Part shown: one piece after another, positions 17,122-24,885 of the stretch
How the letters are laid out: each line of letters starts with the position of its first letter
How positions within the stretch are numbered: position 1 is the stretch's first letter
Source of the DNA: Clostridia bacterium
GTDB taxonomy: Bacteria > Bacillota > Clostridia > Oscillospirales > Acutalibacteraceae
Reading direction: 5' to 3'
Assembly: GCA_017397845.1 (NCBI GenBank)
Contig: JAFQHU010000006.1
Location: 41,284 to 105,283 of the forward strand
Length of the DNA: 64,000 nt
Position numbers and translations under genes: made by a program
The notes under the pieces: model-generated
What the model saw: the letters and a program-made list of their open reading frames with translations, nothing else
What the model was told of the DNA's origin: nothing
Database searches by the model: none

Positions 17122-18057
17122 ATGGAAATTTCAACAGTATTAATTTATCTCAAAGATTTAATCGCCACCGTTCTGACTCTTCTTATGATGATATCACCGG
17201 CCTTCGGAAGTACAGCTGAGCCTTACACCGCCGAAAGACCCGATGAGCTTATCACCGGCTTTGCCGTAGTGTCTGATATTCATGTGGAAACAAACAATCC
17301 CGAATCATATAATAACCTTAAAAATGTTCTTGAAGGCATCAAAGCAGGCTCCGACATCGATACCGTCATTTATACAGGTGACAACGTTATGAATGGTCAG
17401 CTTCTCGAAAATCTGTTCTTTTATTCTGCAGTAAGAGCAGTAAAGCCTGCCGAGAATAATTTCGTCGTACAGGGAAATCACGATTACGGTAACGGCGAGG
17501 GTGATTATGAACAGCTCCGTCAGAATTATCTTTATAATAATGCCCTTTATTTGGGAAATACCCTCAGCAAGGATTATTATTACAGAGTAGTTGATGGCTG
17601 TTATTTCATCTGTTTAGCCTCCGAGGACATAACTTCAGAGGATTTCATGATGAGCGAAGCACAGTATAAATGGCTTGAAGACGTTCTTAAAAAGGCCGAA
17701 GAAGAAAATGCTCCTGTTTTTGTTTTTGCACATTTCCCGCTTCGTTATCTCGATAATGACGGAACTGAATACAGTCGGATTGATAAAACTCAACTCGGTT
17801 CTCTTCTTACCGAATACGGTGTAGAGCTTTATGTTCACGGACATATTCATAATGATATTGACGGTATGGATAATTTCTACGAATCCTACGGCGTTGAGTG
17901 TGTCAACCTTTGCCGTGTAACCGAAACCACTGATTACGAGCCCGGTGACGGTATCGTTGTTGAGGTTTACGAGGATGAATTACGTGTAAGAACGAGAGAT
18001 TTTATCAAGGGTGAATGGATTGAAGAGCTTTCCTTTACACATCAGATAACTAAATAA
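17122..18057 (+). CDS. Membrane-anchored or exported metallophosphoesterase
   Basis: 311 aa. A hydrophobic N-terminal segment (about 5-30, ending PAFGSTAEP) is a signal peptide or anchor, so the enzyme acts outside the membrane. Calcineurin-like motifs follow: VVSDIHVE (D-x-H), TGDNVMN (GDN), QGNHDYG (GNHD), FAHFPLR (H) and VHGHIHND (GHxH). Substrate unknown; 3',5'-cyclic or nucleotide phosphodiesters are typical for the fold. Single gene with promoter and terminator. Confidence 0.87.
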   Translation: MEISTVLIYLKDLIATVLTLLMMISPAFGSTAEPYTAERPDELITGFAVVSDIHVETNNPESYNNLKNVLEGIKAGSDIDTVIYTGDNVMNGQLLENLFFYSAVRAVKPAENNFVVQGNHDYGNGEGDYEQLRQNYLYNNALYLGNTLSKDYYYRVVDGCYFICLASEDITSEDFMMSEAQYKWLEDVLKKAEEENAPVFVFAHFPLRYLDNDGTEYSRIDKTQLGSLLTEYGVELYVHGHIHNDIDGMDNFYESYGVECVNLCRVTETTDYEPGDGIVVEVYEDELRVRTRDFIKGEWIEELSFTHQITK

Positions 18058-18126
18058 GATTTATTAATGCTTTTAGGCGGATTTTTAAGTTAATCAGTCT
18101 TTTTTACGTCTGAGATTTTTTGAAAG

Positions 18127-18172
18127 ATACCCTGTTATGCTTTTTATGTAAGTATGACAGGGGTATTTTTTC
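18127..18172 (+). terminator. Terminator-like hairpin after the 17122 gene
   Basis: ATACCCTGT (18127-18135) pairs with ACAGGGGTAT (18157-18166) with one bulged G, then a T6 run. Confidence 0.65.
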
Positions 18173-18181
18173 GCTTTATTA

Positions 18182-18411
18182 GAACACAGGGGACGGTTGC
18201 CGGAAGAAAAAGAAGCTGTGCGCTTGACAGACGAACAGGCAAAAGCTATAATTGAATTGTATTCAGGTTGCAGAAACGTAGCCGAATTTAAGGCTTTGCC
18301 TAAGGTGGAGCAGGAAAAAATATTGAAGAATTTAAAGATAAAGGCTTGTCTATCAGGCAAGTGAGCAGGCTGACGGGTGTTAGTATTGGTTTGGTCAGAA
18401 AACACTATTAA
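18182..18411 (+). pseudogene. C-terminal relic of a REP-associated tyrosine transposase (RAYT)
   Basis: Frame 18200 reads RLPEEKEAVRLTDEQAKAII, then ELYSGCRNVAEF and VEQEKILKNLK. It continues after a one-base shift near 18326 as DKGLSIRQVSRLTGVSIGLVRKHY and a stop at 18409-18411. This is the C-terminal tail of Y1-type REP-associated transposases; the catalytic N-terminal domain (HUH and Tyr) is absent and the frame is broken. The left edge carries ACACAGGGGACGGT (18184-18197), whose reverse complement is at 18422-18435. The 230-bp remnant is therefore bounded by 15-bp inverted repeats. Confidence 0.75.
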
Positions 18412-18412
18412 C

Positions 18413-18435
18413 ACACAGAACACCGTCCCCTGTGT
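18413..18435 (-). repeat. REP-type hairpin at the right end of the RAYT relic
   Basis: Stem ACACAG (18413-18418) with CTGTGT (18430-18435) around an 11-nt loop. Read on the minus strand the loop is GGGACGGTGTT, nearly identical to the loop of the REP at 19199-19223. Confidence 0.7.
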
Positions 18436-18475
18436 TTTCAACATTGAGAGCAAAAGGTGTTAGGGGGTATACGAT

Positions 18476-19093
18476 GTGAATAGTTATGTTAGAACTATGC
18501 TACAAGGATATAAGTCTGAAAGTATTCAGTCTTTTTTGTATAATAAAATAGTTGTCTTATTTCCGTTTGCTTTATATTATTTTGTTGTGTATAGAGAACA
18601 CATTGAAGGGTTACAAAGTCTTTTGTGGTGGTCTTTGGTGATTGGTGTTTGTATCGAAATGTTTGCTGTGTTTACTATGTACGATATACCGATAAAAGCA
18701 AAATATGATTTGAAGTTTAATAAGATAATAAATAAAAGAATTGTAATAAAATCTGTTAAAAGCGAGTATTCGTGGGCAGGAAACAACGGGGATAGTCGAA
18801 TTGGTAAATTTTTTCCAAAGAGTTTATCTGTTGATAGATATAGAATATATTATGACTGCGATGGCAAAAAAGGATATATCAGGGTTTTGCTGAGTTTAAA
18901 TAATATGATGACTTTAAATGGATTAATTGAATTGGCTAAAGAGCAAGATCGATCAACAGATTTAACCTTTGAAGTAAAGTTTTTACAACATAGTAAAGTG
19001 TTGTATAGTATTTCTCCTTCTAATGGTAATCGAAACAAAAAACAACAGCAAGAGCAACAAGATTTGATTGATAGTATCTTTAATTTAAGTTAA
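18476..19093 (+). CDS. Hypothetical membrane protein
   Basis: 205 aa, no recognised family. Two predicted membrane helices near the N-terminus (about 22-40, VVLFPFALYYFVVY, and 48-68, SLLWWSLVIGVCIEMFAVFTMY). A mostly polar domain follows with ISVSDRYRIYYD-like beta strands, then a Gln/Lys-rich tail. It starts at GTG 18476 after AGGGGGT; no in-frame ATG with a better site exists. AT-rich, and wedged between repeat elements on both sides, consistent with insertion. Confidence 0.65.
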   Translation: MNSYVRTMLQGYKSESIQSFLYNKIVVLFPFALYYFVVYREHIEGLQSLLWWSLVIGVCIEMFAVFTMYDIPIKAKYDLKFNKIINKRIVIKSVKSEYSWAGNNGDSRIGKFFPKSLSVDRYRIYYDCDGKKGYIRVLLSLNNMMTLNGLIELAKEQDRSTDLTFEVKFLQHSKVLYSISPSNGNRNKKQQQEQQDLIDSIFNLS

Positions 19094-19100
19094 GAAGACA

Positions 19101-19265
19101 GTGGGCGGTGATTTTCCGCCGCCCGCCCTCGCATAAGCCTCTCCTGAAAGGAGAGAGGGACCGCTTGCGGTGGAGAGGTCCTTCACATGGCAGGGAAACA
19201 ATCAGGGGACGGTTCTCTGATTGATAAAGAATGATTTGTGGGCGGTGGTTTTCCGCCGCCCCGCC
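19101..19265. repeat. GC-rich intergenic palindrome cluster
   Basis: Two near-identical hairpin units, GTGGGCGGTGATTTTCCGCC extended to 19127 and its copy at 19238-19265, form GGGCGG/CCGCCC stems. Between them, 19138-19180 holds CCTCTCC/GGAGAGAGG and GGACCGC/GCGGT...GGTCC palindromes, then a REP at 19199. No coding potential. I recall similar AGCCTCTCC...GGAGAGG units as dispersed intergenic repeats in gut Clostridia. Confidence 0.6.
19199..19223 (+). repeat. REP-type hairpin
   Basis: Stem CAATCAG (19199-19205) with CTGATTG (19217-19223) and loop GGGACGGTTCT. Same 11-nt loop length and GGGACGGT core as the element at 18413-18435, but with a different stem. Confidence 0.7.
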
Positions 19266-19321
19266 TATCACGCCCTCGGTCAGATTCGCTGACAGCGCCC
19301 ATCACACATCTGAATAGCATT

Positions 19322-19355
19322 AAGCACAGGGTTCGGTTGCCCTGTGCTTTTACTT
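19322..19355. terminator. Bidirectional terminator before the sulfatase gene
   Basis: 10-bp stem AAGCACAGGG (19322-19331) with CCCTGTGCTT (19340-19349), then TTTTACTTTTT. It serves the forward 18476 gene and can also serve convergent 19357. Confidence 0.8.
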
Positions 19356-19356
19356 T

Positions 19357-20688
19357 TTATGTAAGATTGTTATAGTTTTTTAGAAAATTCTTTTCCCAAT
19401 TTTCTTCGATACCTTTTCTCCAATTGAGAGCTGCGTTTTTTAGTTCTTCAAATAATTCGGGCATTTCATCGGCAAGGTTAATACGTTCACACGGGTCGTT
19501 TTCGAGATCAGAAAGGAAGTATTCGTTTTGAATTTCAGCAAATTCCTCAAGTCTTCCGTTGATGACAAGCTTATATTTGCCTTTGCGTACTGCTGTTTGT
19601 CCTTCCATTTCCCAAAAAAGATATTCGTGAGGATTGCATTCTGTACCTTCTATAATGGGCAAAAGGCTTTTGCCGTCAAGGTCGTATTCGCTTATATCGC
19701 CACCGCAGGCCTCAAGAATGGTTGGGAAAATATCTGCCGCAATATGAGGGGTATCGATAACCTTCTGTGATATTTTTGCGGGCCAACTTAAAATGGCGGG
19801 CACTCTTATTCCGCCTTCGAAAAGACTGAATTTGTGTCCTTTAAAAATACCGGATGTACCGCCATAGTAAAGGTCAGCTCTGCCGTCAAGCCAATTTCTT
19901 GATTCTCTGGAGGGACCGTTGTCGCTTTGAAAATAGATAATTGTGTTATCTGATATTCCTTGGCGGATAAGTTCATTACTGATTTCGCCGACACCGTCAT
20001 CGACGGCGCTTATCATTGCTGCCATAATCTGTCTGTCCCAAGGTAAATGCGAGAAACGTTTCAAATATTTTTCGGGCGCGTGCATAGGGTAGTGGGGTGC
20101 ATTATATGCGACATAAAGCATAAAAGGCTCGTCTTTGTGCCTGCGGATGAAATCCACACTTTTTTCCGTAATACGCTCAGTCATATACTTACCGTTATCG
20201 TACACCTCGTTATTGTTTTCCCAAAGATCGTGAGTCGGGTTGGTATTGCCGTCGGCCATGCCCCAATAAAAAATATGTGAATAGTAGTCCACACAACCGG
20301 CAAGAAAGCCGGAAAATTCATCAAAACCGTTTGCGTTGGGTCTGCATTCATCTTTTAGTCCGAGGTGCCATTTCCCTGAAATTCCCGTCGTGTATCCGAG
20401 CCTTTTCAGGGCAGTGGCTATTGTGGGCACCTCCGCTGTAAGTCCTGAAGCACGGCGATGACCTGCGAGAATTGCCCTTACTCCTGCGTTCCCCGGATAT
20501 CTTCCCGTGAGAAGACACGCTCTCGAAGGAGAACAGACAGGTGAGCCTGAGTACATGGTGGAAAAGAGAATACCGTTTTCGCTGAGAGCGTCGATATTCG
20601 GTGTTATGAAATCTTCAGCACCCATGCAGCTGAGGTCTCCGTAACCTTGGTCATCGGTCATAATTATTATTACATTAGGCTTATTCAT
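19357..20688 (-). CDS. Sulfatase, formylglycine (Cys) type
   Basis: 443-aa alkaline-phosphatase-superfamily sulfatase hydrolysing sulfate esters, probably on glycans. Metal-binding MTDDQGYGD (D12, D13) opens the protein. The modification motif C52-S-P-S-R in SPVCSPSRACLLTGR is the Cys form that must be converted to formylglycine. GKWHLG and FQSDNGP supply further active-site residues. No signal peptide is visible, suggesting cytoplasmic action. The start is the ATG at 20688, preceded by GGAG; a longer frame to 20769 lacks a site and overlaps the upstream gene. No sulfatase-maturating enzyme is in the window. Confidence 0.9.
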   Translation of the reverse strand: MNKPNVIIIMTDDQGYGDLSCMGAEDFITPNIDALSENGILFSTMYSGSPVCSPSRACLLTGRYPGNAGVRAILAGHRRASGLTAEVPTIATALKRLGYTTGISGKWHLGLKDECRPNANGFDEFSGFLAGCVDYYSHIFYWGMADGNTNPTHDLWENNNEVYDNGKYMTERITEKSVDFIRRHKDEPFMLYVAYNAPHYPMHAPEKYLKRFSHLPWDRQIMAAMISAVDDGVGEISNELIRQGISDNTIIYFQSDNGPSRESRNWLDGRADLYYGGTSGIFKGHKFSLFEGGIRVPAILSWPAKISQKVIDTPHIAADIFPTILEACGGDISEYDLDGKSLLPIIEGTECNPHEYLFWEMEGQTAVRKGKYKLVINGRLEEFAEIQNEYFLSDLENDPCERINLADEMPELFEELKNAALNWRKGIEENWEKNFLKNYNNLT

Positions 20689-20734
20689 ATGTTTTCTCCG
20701 TAAATTTTTATAAAGAGATTTTTCTCGTACGAAA

Positions 20735-21343
20735 TTATTCTGCATCCGGCTGTTGCCCGTTATGAGCAAGCCATTTACATTCTGTTATTTCCATATGGGT
20801 AAAGGTTGCCTTGAATGAGGAATCCTCAGGACTGCAGGCGTAGATACCGAAGCGGATTTTCTCTCCGCCGTTCCACAGATGGCATACACGCATTTGTCTG
20901 AAGGTGATACCGTCGTCGGAGCATTCGATACAATAATCATCTTCTCTTCGGCTTAATCTGTACCACATTGACTTGATTTTTGCGTCAATTTCTGTTGTTG
21001 CCCAATCTGAATATCCGTTATTAGTTACAACTGAACCGAGATGCTGGAAGCTTTCGTTCTCAAATTCTATTGAGCCTTTGAGCCAATTGTCGCTGTCAAG
21101 ATATATGACAATACCGCATTGGTCAAAACGTTTTTTGCTTTCAAACTCTGTTTTAACGGTGAAGGAAAAAAACTTTTCTGCCGTTTCCGTCTGTAAAACG
21201 GGTGCATTGTCGTTTCTGAAATGATAATATGTTCTTTGCCATAAATCAGTGTGCGGTTTGGTAATAATTTCAATTTTATCATCGGAAATTGAATAATCCG
21301 AAGGCTCTCTTGTCCATTTAAGATTTTTTATATCGAAATCCAT
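20735..21343 (-). CDS. DUF1349 (concanavalin-like) protein
   Basis: 202 aa, all-beta, matching the DUF1349 family (concanavalin-like lectin/glucanase fold). Family features include FFSFTVKTEFESKKRFDQCGIVIY, LDSDNWLKGSIEFE, MWYRLSRREDDYCIECSDDG and RFGIYACSPEDSSFKATFTH. Probably binds or acts on a carbohydrate. The ATG at 21343 follows AGGGTGG. It lies 46 nt upstream of the sulfatase start on the same strand, so the two form an operon driven by the promoter at 21375-21402. Confidence 0.85.
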   Translation of the reverse strand: MDFDIKNLKWTREPSDYSISDDKIEIITKPHTDLWQRTYYHFRNDNAPVLQTETAEKFFSFTVKTEFESKKRFDQCGIVIYLDSDNWLKGSIEFENESFQHLGSVVTNNGYSDWATTEIDAKIKSMWYRLSRREDDYCIECSDDGITFRQMRVCHLWNGGEKIRFGIYACSPEDSSFKATFTHMEITECKWLAHNGQQPDAE

Positions 21344-21374
21344 AATAACCACCCTTCATTACTGTACGTAAATA

Positions 21375-21402
21375 ATTATACATACAATTATTAAAAAATC
21401 AA
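21375..21402 (-). promoter_or_regulatory. Promoter of the DUF1349-sulfatase operon
   Basis: Minus strand TTGATT (21397-21402), 16-nt spacer, TATAAT (21375-21380). Confidence 0.6.
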
Positions 21403-21499
21403 TATACACCTTATTTATGTGGAATTTTTCGGATATGTATGGTATAATCTTTTTTACAAATAAGATTTTTATTTAATCATTAACTACGGAGGAAATATT

Positions 21500-22681
21500 A
21501 TGAAATACCGTGAAGATAAATACGGCAACCGGCTTTCAGTTTTGGGCTTTGGCTGTATGCGATTCAAAAAGAAAATGGGCAAAATTAATATGGAAGATGC
21601 CGAACGGCAGATAATTTCTGCTTTTGAGAAAGGTGTTAATTATTTCGATACCGCTTTCATATATCCCGGCAGTGAAGCGGCGATAGGAGAAATTTTTGAA
21701 AAAAATAAAATACGTGACAGGGTGTATATTGCCACAAAGCTTCCTCCTGCACTTATGCGCAGCACGGAAATTCTCGACAAACTTTTTAATGAACAGCTGA
21801 AAAGACTCCGCACTGACCATATCGATTTTTATCTCATGCATATGATGGCGGACATCAAAATATGGGATCGCCTGAAAAGTATAGGCATAGAAAAATGGAT
21901 AGAAGAAAAAAAGGCGAGCGGCGCCATTCGACAGATTGGTTTTTCATATCACGGTAATTCGGATATGTTCTGTAAAATTGTGGATGCATATGATTGGGAT
22001 ATGTGTCTCATACAGTACAATTATATGGACGAACACACACAGGCGGGAAGAAAGGGTCTGAGGCACGCTTATGAAAAGGGGACCCCGGTTATGATTATGG
22101 AACCCTTGCGCGGAGGCAGACTTGTAAATAATCTTCCTGACGAAGCGAAAAAGCTTTTTGCCGAGCATCCGGTCAAATACACTCCCGCACAGTGGGCATT
22201 TCGTTGGCTGTGGAATCAGCCTGAGGTTTCTGTGGTGCTTTCGGGTATGAACTCCGATGAAATGGTGGAGGATAACATAAAAACGGCATCCGATACTGAA
22301 ATCGGTGAATTAACCGTTTCGGATGAAGAAATGCTGAAAAAGGTTGTTAAGGCCATTAATGCCAAAATGAAGGTCCCCTGCACGGGGTGCGGATACTGCA
22401 TGCCTTGTCCCCAAAAGGTTAATATCAGCGGAACATTTTCAGCGTATAACCGACGTTTTGCAAACGGCAGAATTGCGGGTCTGAAAGAATATGTCAACTG
22501 CACATCTTCCAAAGAATATGCCCCTGCATCTGAATGTATAGGATGCGGAAAATGTGAACAGCATTGTCCTCAGGGAATAGAAATAAGAAAAAATCTCAAA
22601 GAAGCTGAAAAGGTACTTGAAACACCGGGATACAGAATTTACAGTAATGCGGTATCTGTGTTCAAAAAGAACAAACTTTAA
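21500..22681 (+). CDS. Aldo/keto reductase with C-terminal 4Fe-4S domain
   Basis: 393 aa. Residues 1-285 are an AKR barrel with catalytic Asp and Tyr in NYFDTAFIYPG, Lys in IATKLPP and His in DHIDFYLMHM. Residues about 295-370 hold two ferredoxin-like clusters, CTGCGYCMPCP and CIGCGKCEQHCPQ. This fused architecture is common in anaerobes and probably couples a carbonyl reduction or oxidation to ferredoxin; the substrate is unknown. An extended -10 (TGGTATAAT, 21440-21448) and GGAGGAAA precede the start. Confidence 0.92.
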   Translation: MKYREDKYGNRLSVLGFGCMRFKKKMGKINMEDAERQIISAFEKGVNYFDTAFIYPGSEAAIGEIFEKNKIRDRVYIATKLPPALMRSTEILDKLFNEQLKRLRTDHIDFYLMHMMADIKIWDRLKSIGIEKWIEEKKASGAIRQIGFSYHGNSDMFCKIVDAYDWDMCLIQYNYMDEHTQAGRKGLRHAYEKGTPVMIMEPLRGGRLVNNLPDEAKKLFAEHPVKYTPAQWAFRWLWNQPEVSVVLSGMNSDEMVEDNIKTASDTEIGELTVSDEEMLKKVVKAINAKMKVPCTGCGYCMPCPQKVNISGTFSAYNRRFANGRIAGLKEYVNCTSSKEYAPASECIGCGKCEQHCPQGIEIRKNLKEAEKVLETPGYRIYSNAVSVFKKNKL

Positions 22682-22794
22682 TCTATTGAAAGTGTGTGAG
22701 TGATTTAATAATTGTCTTTCACGAAAGAATTTTATTTTTTCAGAATCAGATTTTTTGATATACACATTTTGTTCGGTGGAAGGAGGCTTTGGTA

Positions 22795-23505
22795 ATGATA
22801 TATATAACGGGGGATACCCATCGTAATATAAAAAGGTTTATGCACGGTAATGCTGAATTTATTCACGACATGACATGGACAAAGGATGATGTTCTTATTG
22901 TGTGCGGAGATTTCGGCTTTGTTTTTTACGATACACCCGAAGAGCATGATATGCTGGATTGGTTCGAAAAAAACAAACCTTATACCATATGCTTTGTGGA
23001 CGGAAATCACGAAAACCATCCGAGACTTGCTGAATATCCGCTTGAAGAATGGCACGGCGGAAAAATACACCGCATAAGAAAGAATGTCATTCATCTGATG
23101 CGAGGACAGGTTTTCAATATTCAGGGGCATAAGATTTTTGCCATGGGCGGCACCTACAGTATTGACCGTTCCATGCGTACTCTCGGATACTCCTATTGGC
23201 AGGAAGAAATTCCCTGTGATGCAGAATACAAAGAAGCTATTGAAAATCTCAGAAAGCATAACTTCAATATCGATTATGCAGTTACTCATACTGCGCCAAA
23301 AGAAATAATCATTCAGATGGGTTATATTCCCGATCCTCATGACTATGAGCTAACCGGCTTTTTTGAATATGTTATGTATGAGTGTAAGGACAGCGTAAAG
23401 GGGTGGTTCTTTGGTCATTGGCACGAAGACAGGGAAATATACGGCGGAAAATTCAGAGGTTTGCTTAATGATGTGGTAAGTATAAGTCAGGAGAAACAGT
23501 CTTAA
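22795..23505 (+). CDS. Metallophosphoesterase
   Basis: 236 aa with ITGDTHRN (D-x-H), VCGDFGF (GD), DGNHENH (GNHE variant), THTAPK (H) and FGHWHED (GHxH). This is the third phosphoesterase of the calcineurin fold in the window and the only one with GNHE. The in-frame TTG at 22789 is too close to AGGAGG (22781-22786), so the ATG at 22795, 8 nt away, is preferred. Substrate unknown. Confidence 0.87.
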   Translation: MIYITGDTHRNIKRFMHGNAEFIHDMTWTKDDVLIVCGDFGFVFYDTPEEHDMLDWFEKNKPYTICFVDGNHENHPRLAEYPLEEWHGGKIHRIRKNVIHLMRGQVFNIQGHKIFAMGGTYSIDRSMRTLGYSYWQEEIPCDAEYKEAIENLRKHNFNIDYAVTHTAPKEIIIQMGYIPDPHDYELTGFFEYVMYECKDSVKGWFFGHWHEDREIYGGKFRGLLNDVVSISQEKQS

Positions 23506-23560
23506 AAAATCAAATTGTGCTTGTTGCTTAACAGAAATTCAAATGTTGTAAATTAAATAA

Positions 23561-23605
23561 AAAGAGTCAAGAACTTTTATAGCTGTTCCTGACTCTTTTT
23601 TTGTT
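23561..23605. terminator. Bidirectional terminator between the phosphoesterase and E2-like genes
   Basis: AAAGAGTCAaGAAC pairs with GTTCcTGACTCTTT, then a T-run; the other strand also ends in Ts. Confidence 0.88.
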
Positions 23606-23609
23606 GTGT

Positions 23610-24587
23610 TTAAGCTGTGAAATCCGATGAATTGCCGACTGTTTCCAAATGAACACTTTGTTCCTTTGTCCATGAATGGATTACTTCAGGATTTTCAAAG
23701 ATTTCATCCAATTTTTTAGTAAAGGGAACAATATCACCGAAATCAAGCGCCCTGTGGTCGAAGGCTATGCAGATCGGGAGAACCTTGCCCGGAACGACTT
23801 CGTCTTTGCCGTGGCTGTTCTGTTTTACGACGGGCTTTTTCTGTACTGCACCGATTCCTATAGCACATACTTGGGGCGGAATGATTTCCAAAAGTCCCAC
23901 AGCACCCCTCTGACCAAGATCAAGTGAACCGATATTTGAAATAGTGATGGTTCCTTGTTCCAAATCTTTGTCACCGAGTCTTTCTGTTTCAGGGATTGCG
24001 AAGTAATTCTTTTTAGCCTTACCCTTGAGAGTTTTTACCCTGTGCTTTCCTGTTTTGGCACCGATAATTCTGAAAAATGCTTCGATTAGTCTGCCTTCTT
24101 TGATAGTTTTGAGTGTTCTGTTGAAAGAAACGCTGTAAAGAGCTTCTGTAAGGTCAGATTGCTCTGCTCTTCTGCGCAGATCTTTAATGTACGCCGTCAT
24201 TTCATCAAGATCTTTTTTGTCGAAATCACGGCAATTTGTGGTCATCATCTCACCGGAGGGCAAAATTGTTGCCATAGAGATGTTTATGTTTTCATATGTT
24301 TTTATGGTTCCTCTCACTAATGCAGAATTATATTCTATATGTGAATTCATAACGGGAGCCGCCTTGATTCCCTCGGTGATTGCTTTTACCATGAGAGTAT
24401 TAAAGGTGATTTTTTCCTCTGCACTTCTGCCGAGATTAATTTTTTTGTATTCATCAAAGAAACGGCTTACTTCCGGCTCATAAATAAAAGTGACGTGGGG
24501 GATATTTTTCCATGATTCTTCTGTCATAGCGGCTACCATTTTTCTCTGTATACCGAAATGTTCTTCTTTTATAAGTCTTTTGTTCAT
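23610..24587 (-). CDS. Stand-alone 2-oxoacid dehydrogenase E2-type acyltransferase
   Basis: 325 aa matching the catalytic domain of dihydrolipoamide acyltransferases: HFGIQRKMVAAMTEESWKNIPHVTFI near the start, TISNIGSLDLGQRGAVGLLEIIPPQVCAIGIG, and the active-site region CIAFDHRALDFGDIVPF. There is no lipoyl or E1/E3-binding domain, and no E1 or E3 gene nearby. The canonical DHRxxDG motif reads DHRALDFG, keeping His and Asp but with Phe before Gly. It may acylate another acceptor, or work with a separate lipoyl protein. ATG start, single gene. Confidence 0.83.
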   Translation of the reverse strand: MNKRLIKEEHFGIQRKMVAAMTEESWKNIPHVTFIYEPEVSRFFDEYKKINLGRSAEEKITFNTLMVKAITEGIKAAPVMNSHIEYNSALVRGTIKTYENINISMATILPSGEMMTTNCRDFDKKDLDEMTAYIKDLRRRAEQSDLTEALYSVSFNRTLKTIKEGRLIEAFFRIIGAKTGKHRVKTLKGKAKKNYFAIPETERLGDKDLEQGTITISNIGSLDLGQRGAVGLLEIIPPQVCAIGIGAVQKKPVVKQNSHGKDEVVPGKVLPICIAFDHRALDFGDIVPFTKKLDEIFENPEVIHSWTKEQSVHLETVGNSSDFTA

Positions 24588-24815
24588 GTTTTATACCTCT
24601 TTTCTTTTGATTACTAACCGATAAATCATTCCCAAGCAATTTATCAATTTTGACCATATTTTACAGTAGAGTTTTTTGCATAACGCTGTAAAATTATTAA
24701 CAAACTGTAAACTTTATAAATTAAATATAAATCAACCTGCAACATTTTCGTAACATTTTTCTTTTGTGATGTAACAAAAAATATCAAGCTTATGTCATCA
24801 GCGCATACAGATGAA

Positions 24816-24858
24816 CGGCACCCTGAGAAAATTAAGCTTTAATATTCTCTTGGTGCCG
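24816..24858. other. Intergenic hairpin in a 298-nt gap
   Basis: CGGCACC...GAGAA pairs with TTCTC...GGTGCCG between two reverse-strand genes. It could terminate the BMP gene at 24886, but no strong T-run follows on the minus strand. I see nothing else in 24588-24885. Confidence 0.45.
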
Positions 24859-24885
24859 CTCTTTAAGTCCTGTTTTATTGATTGT

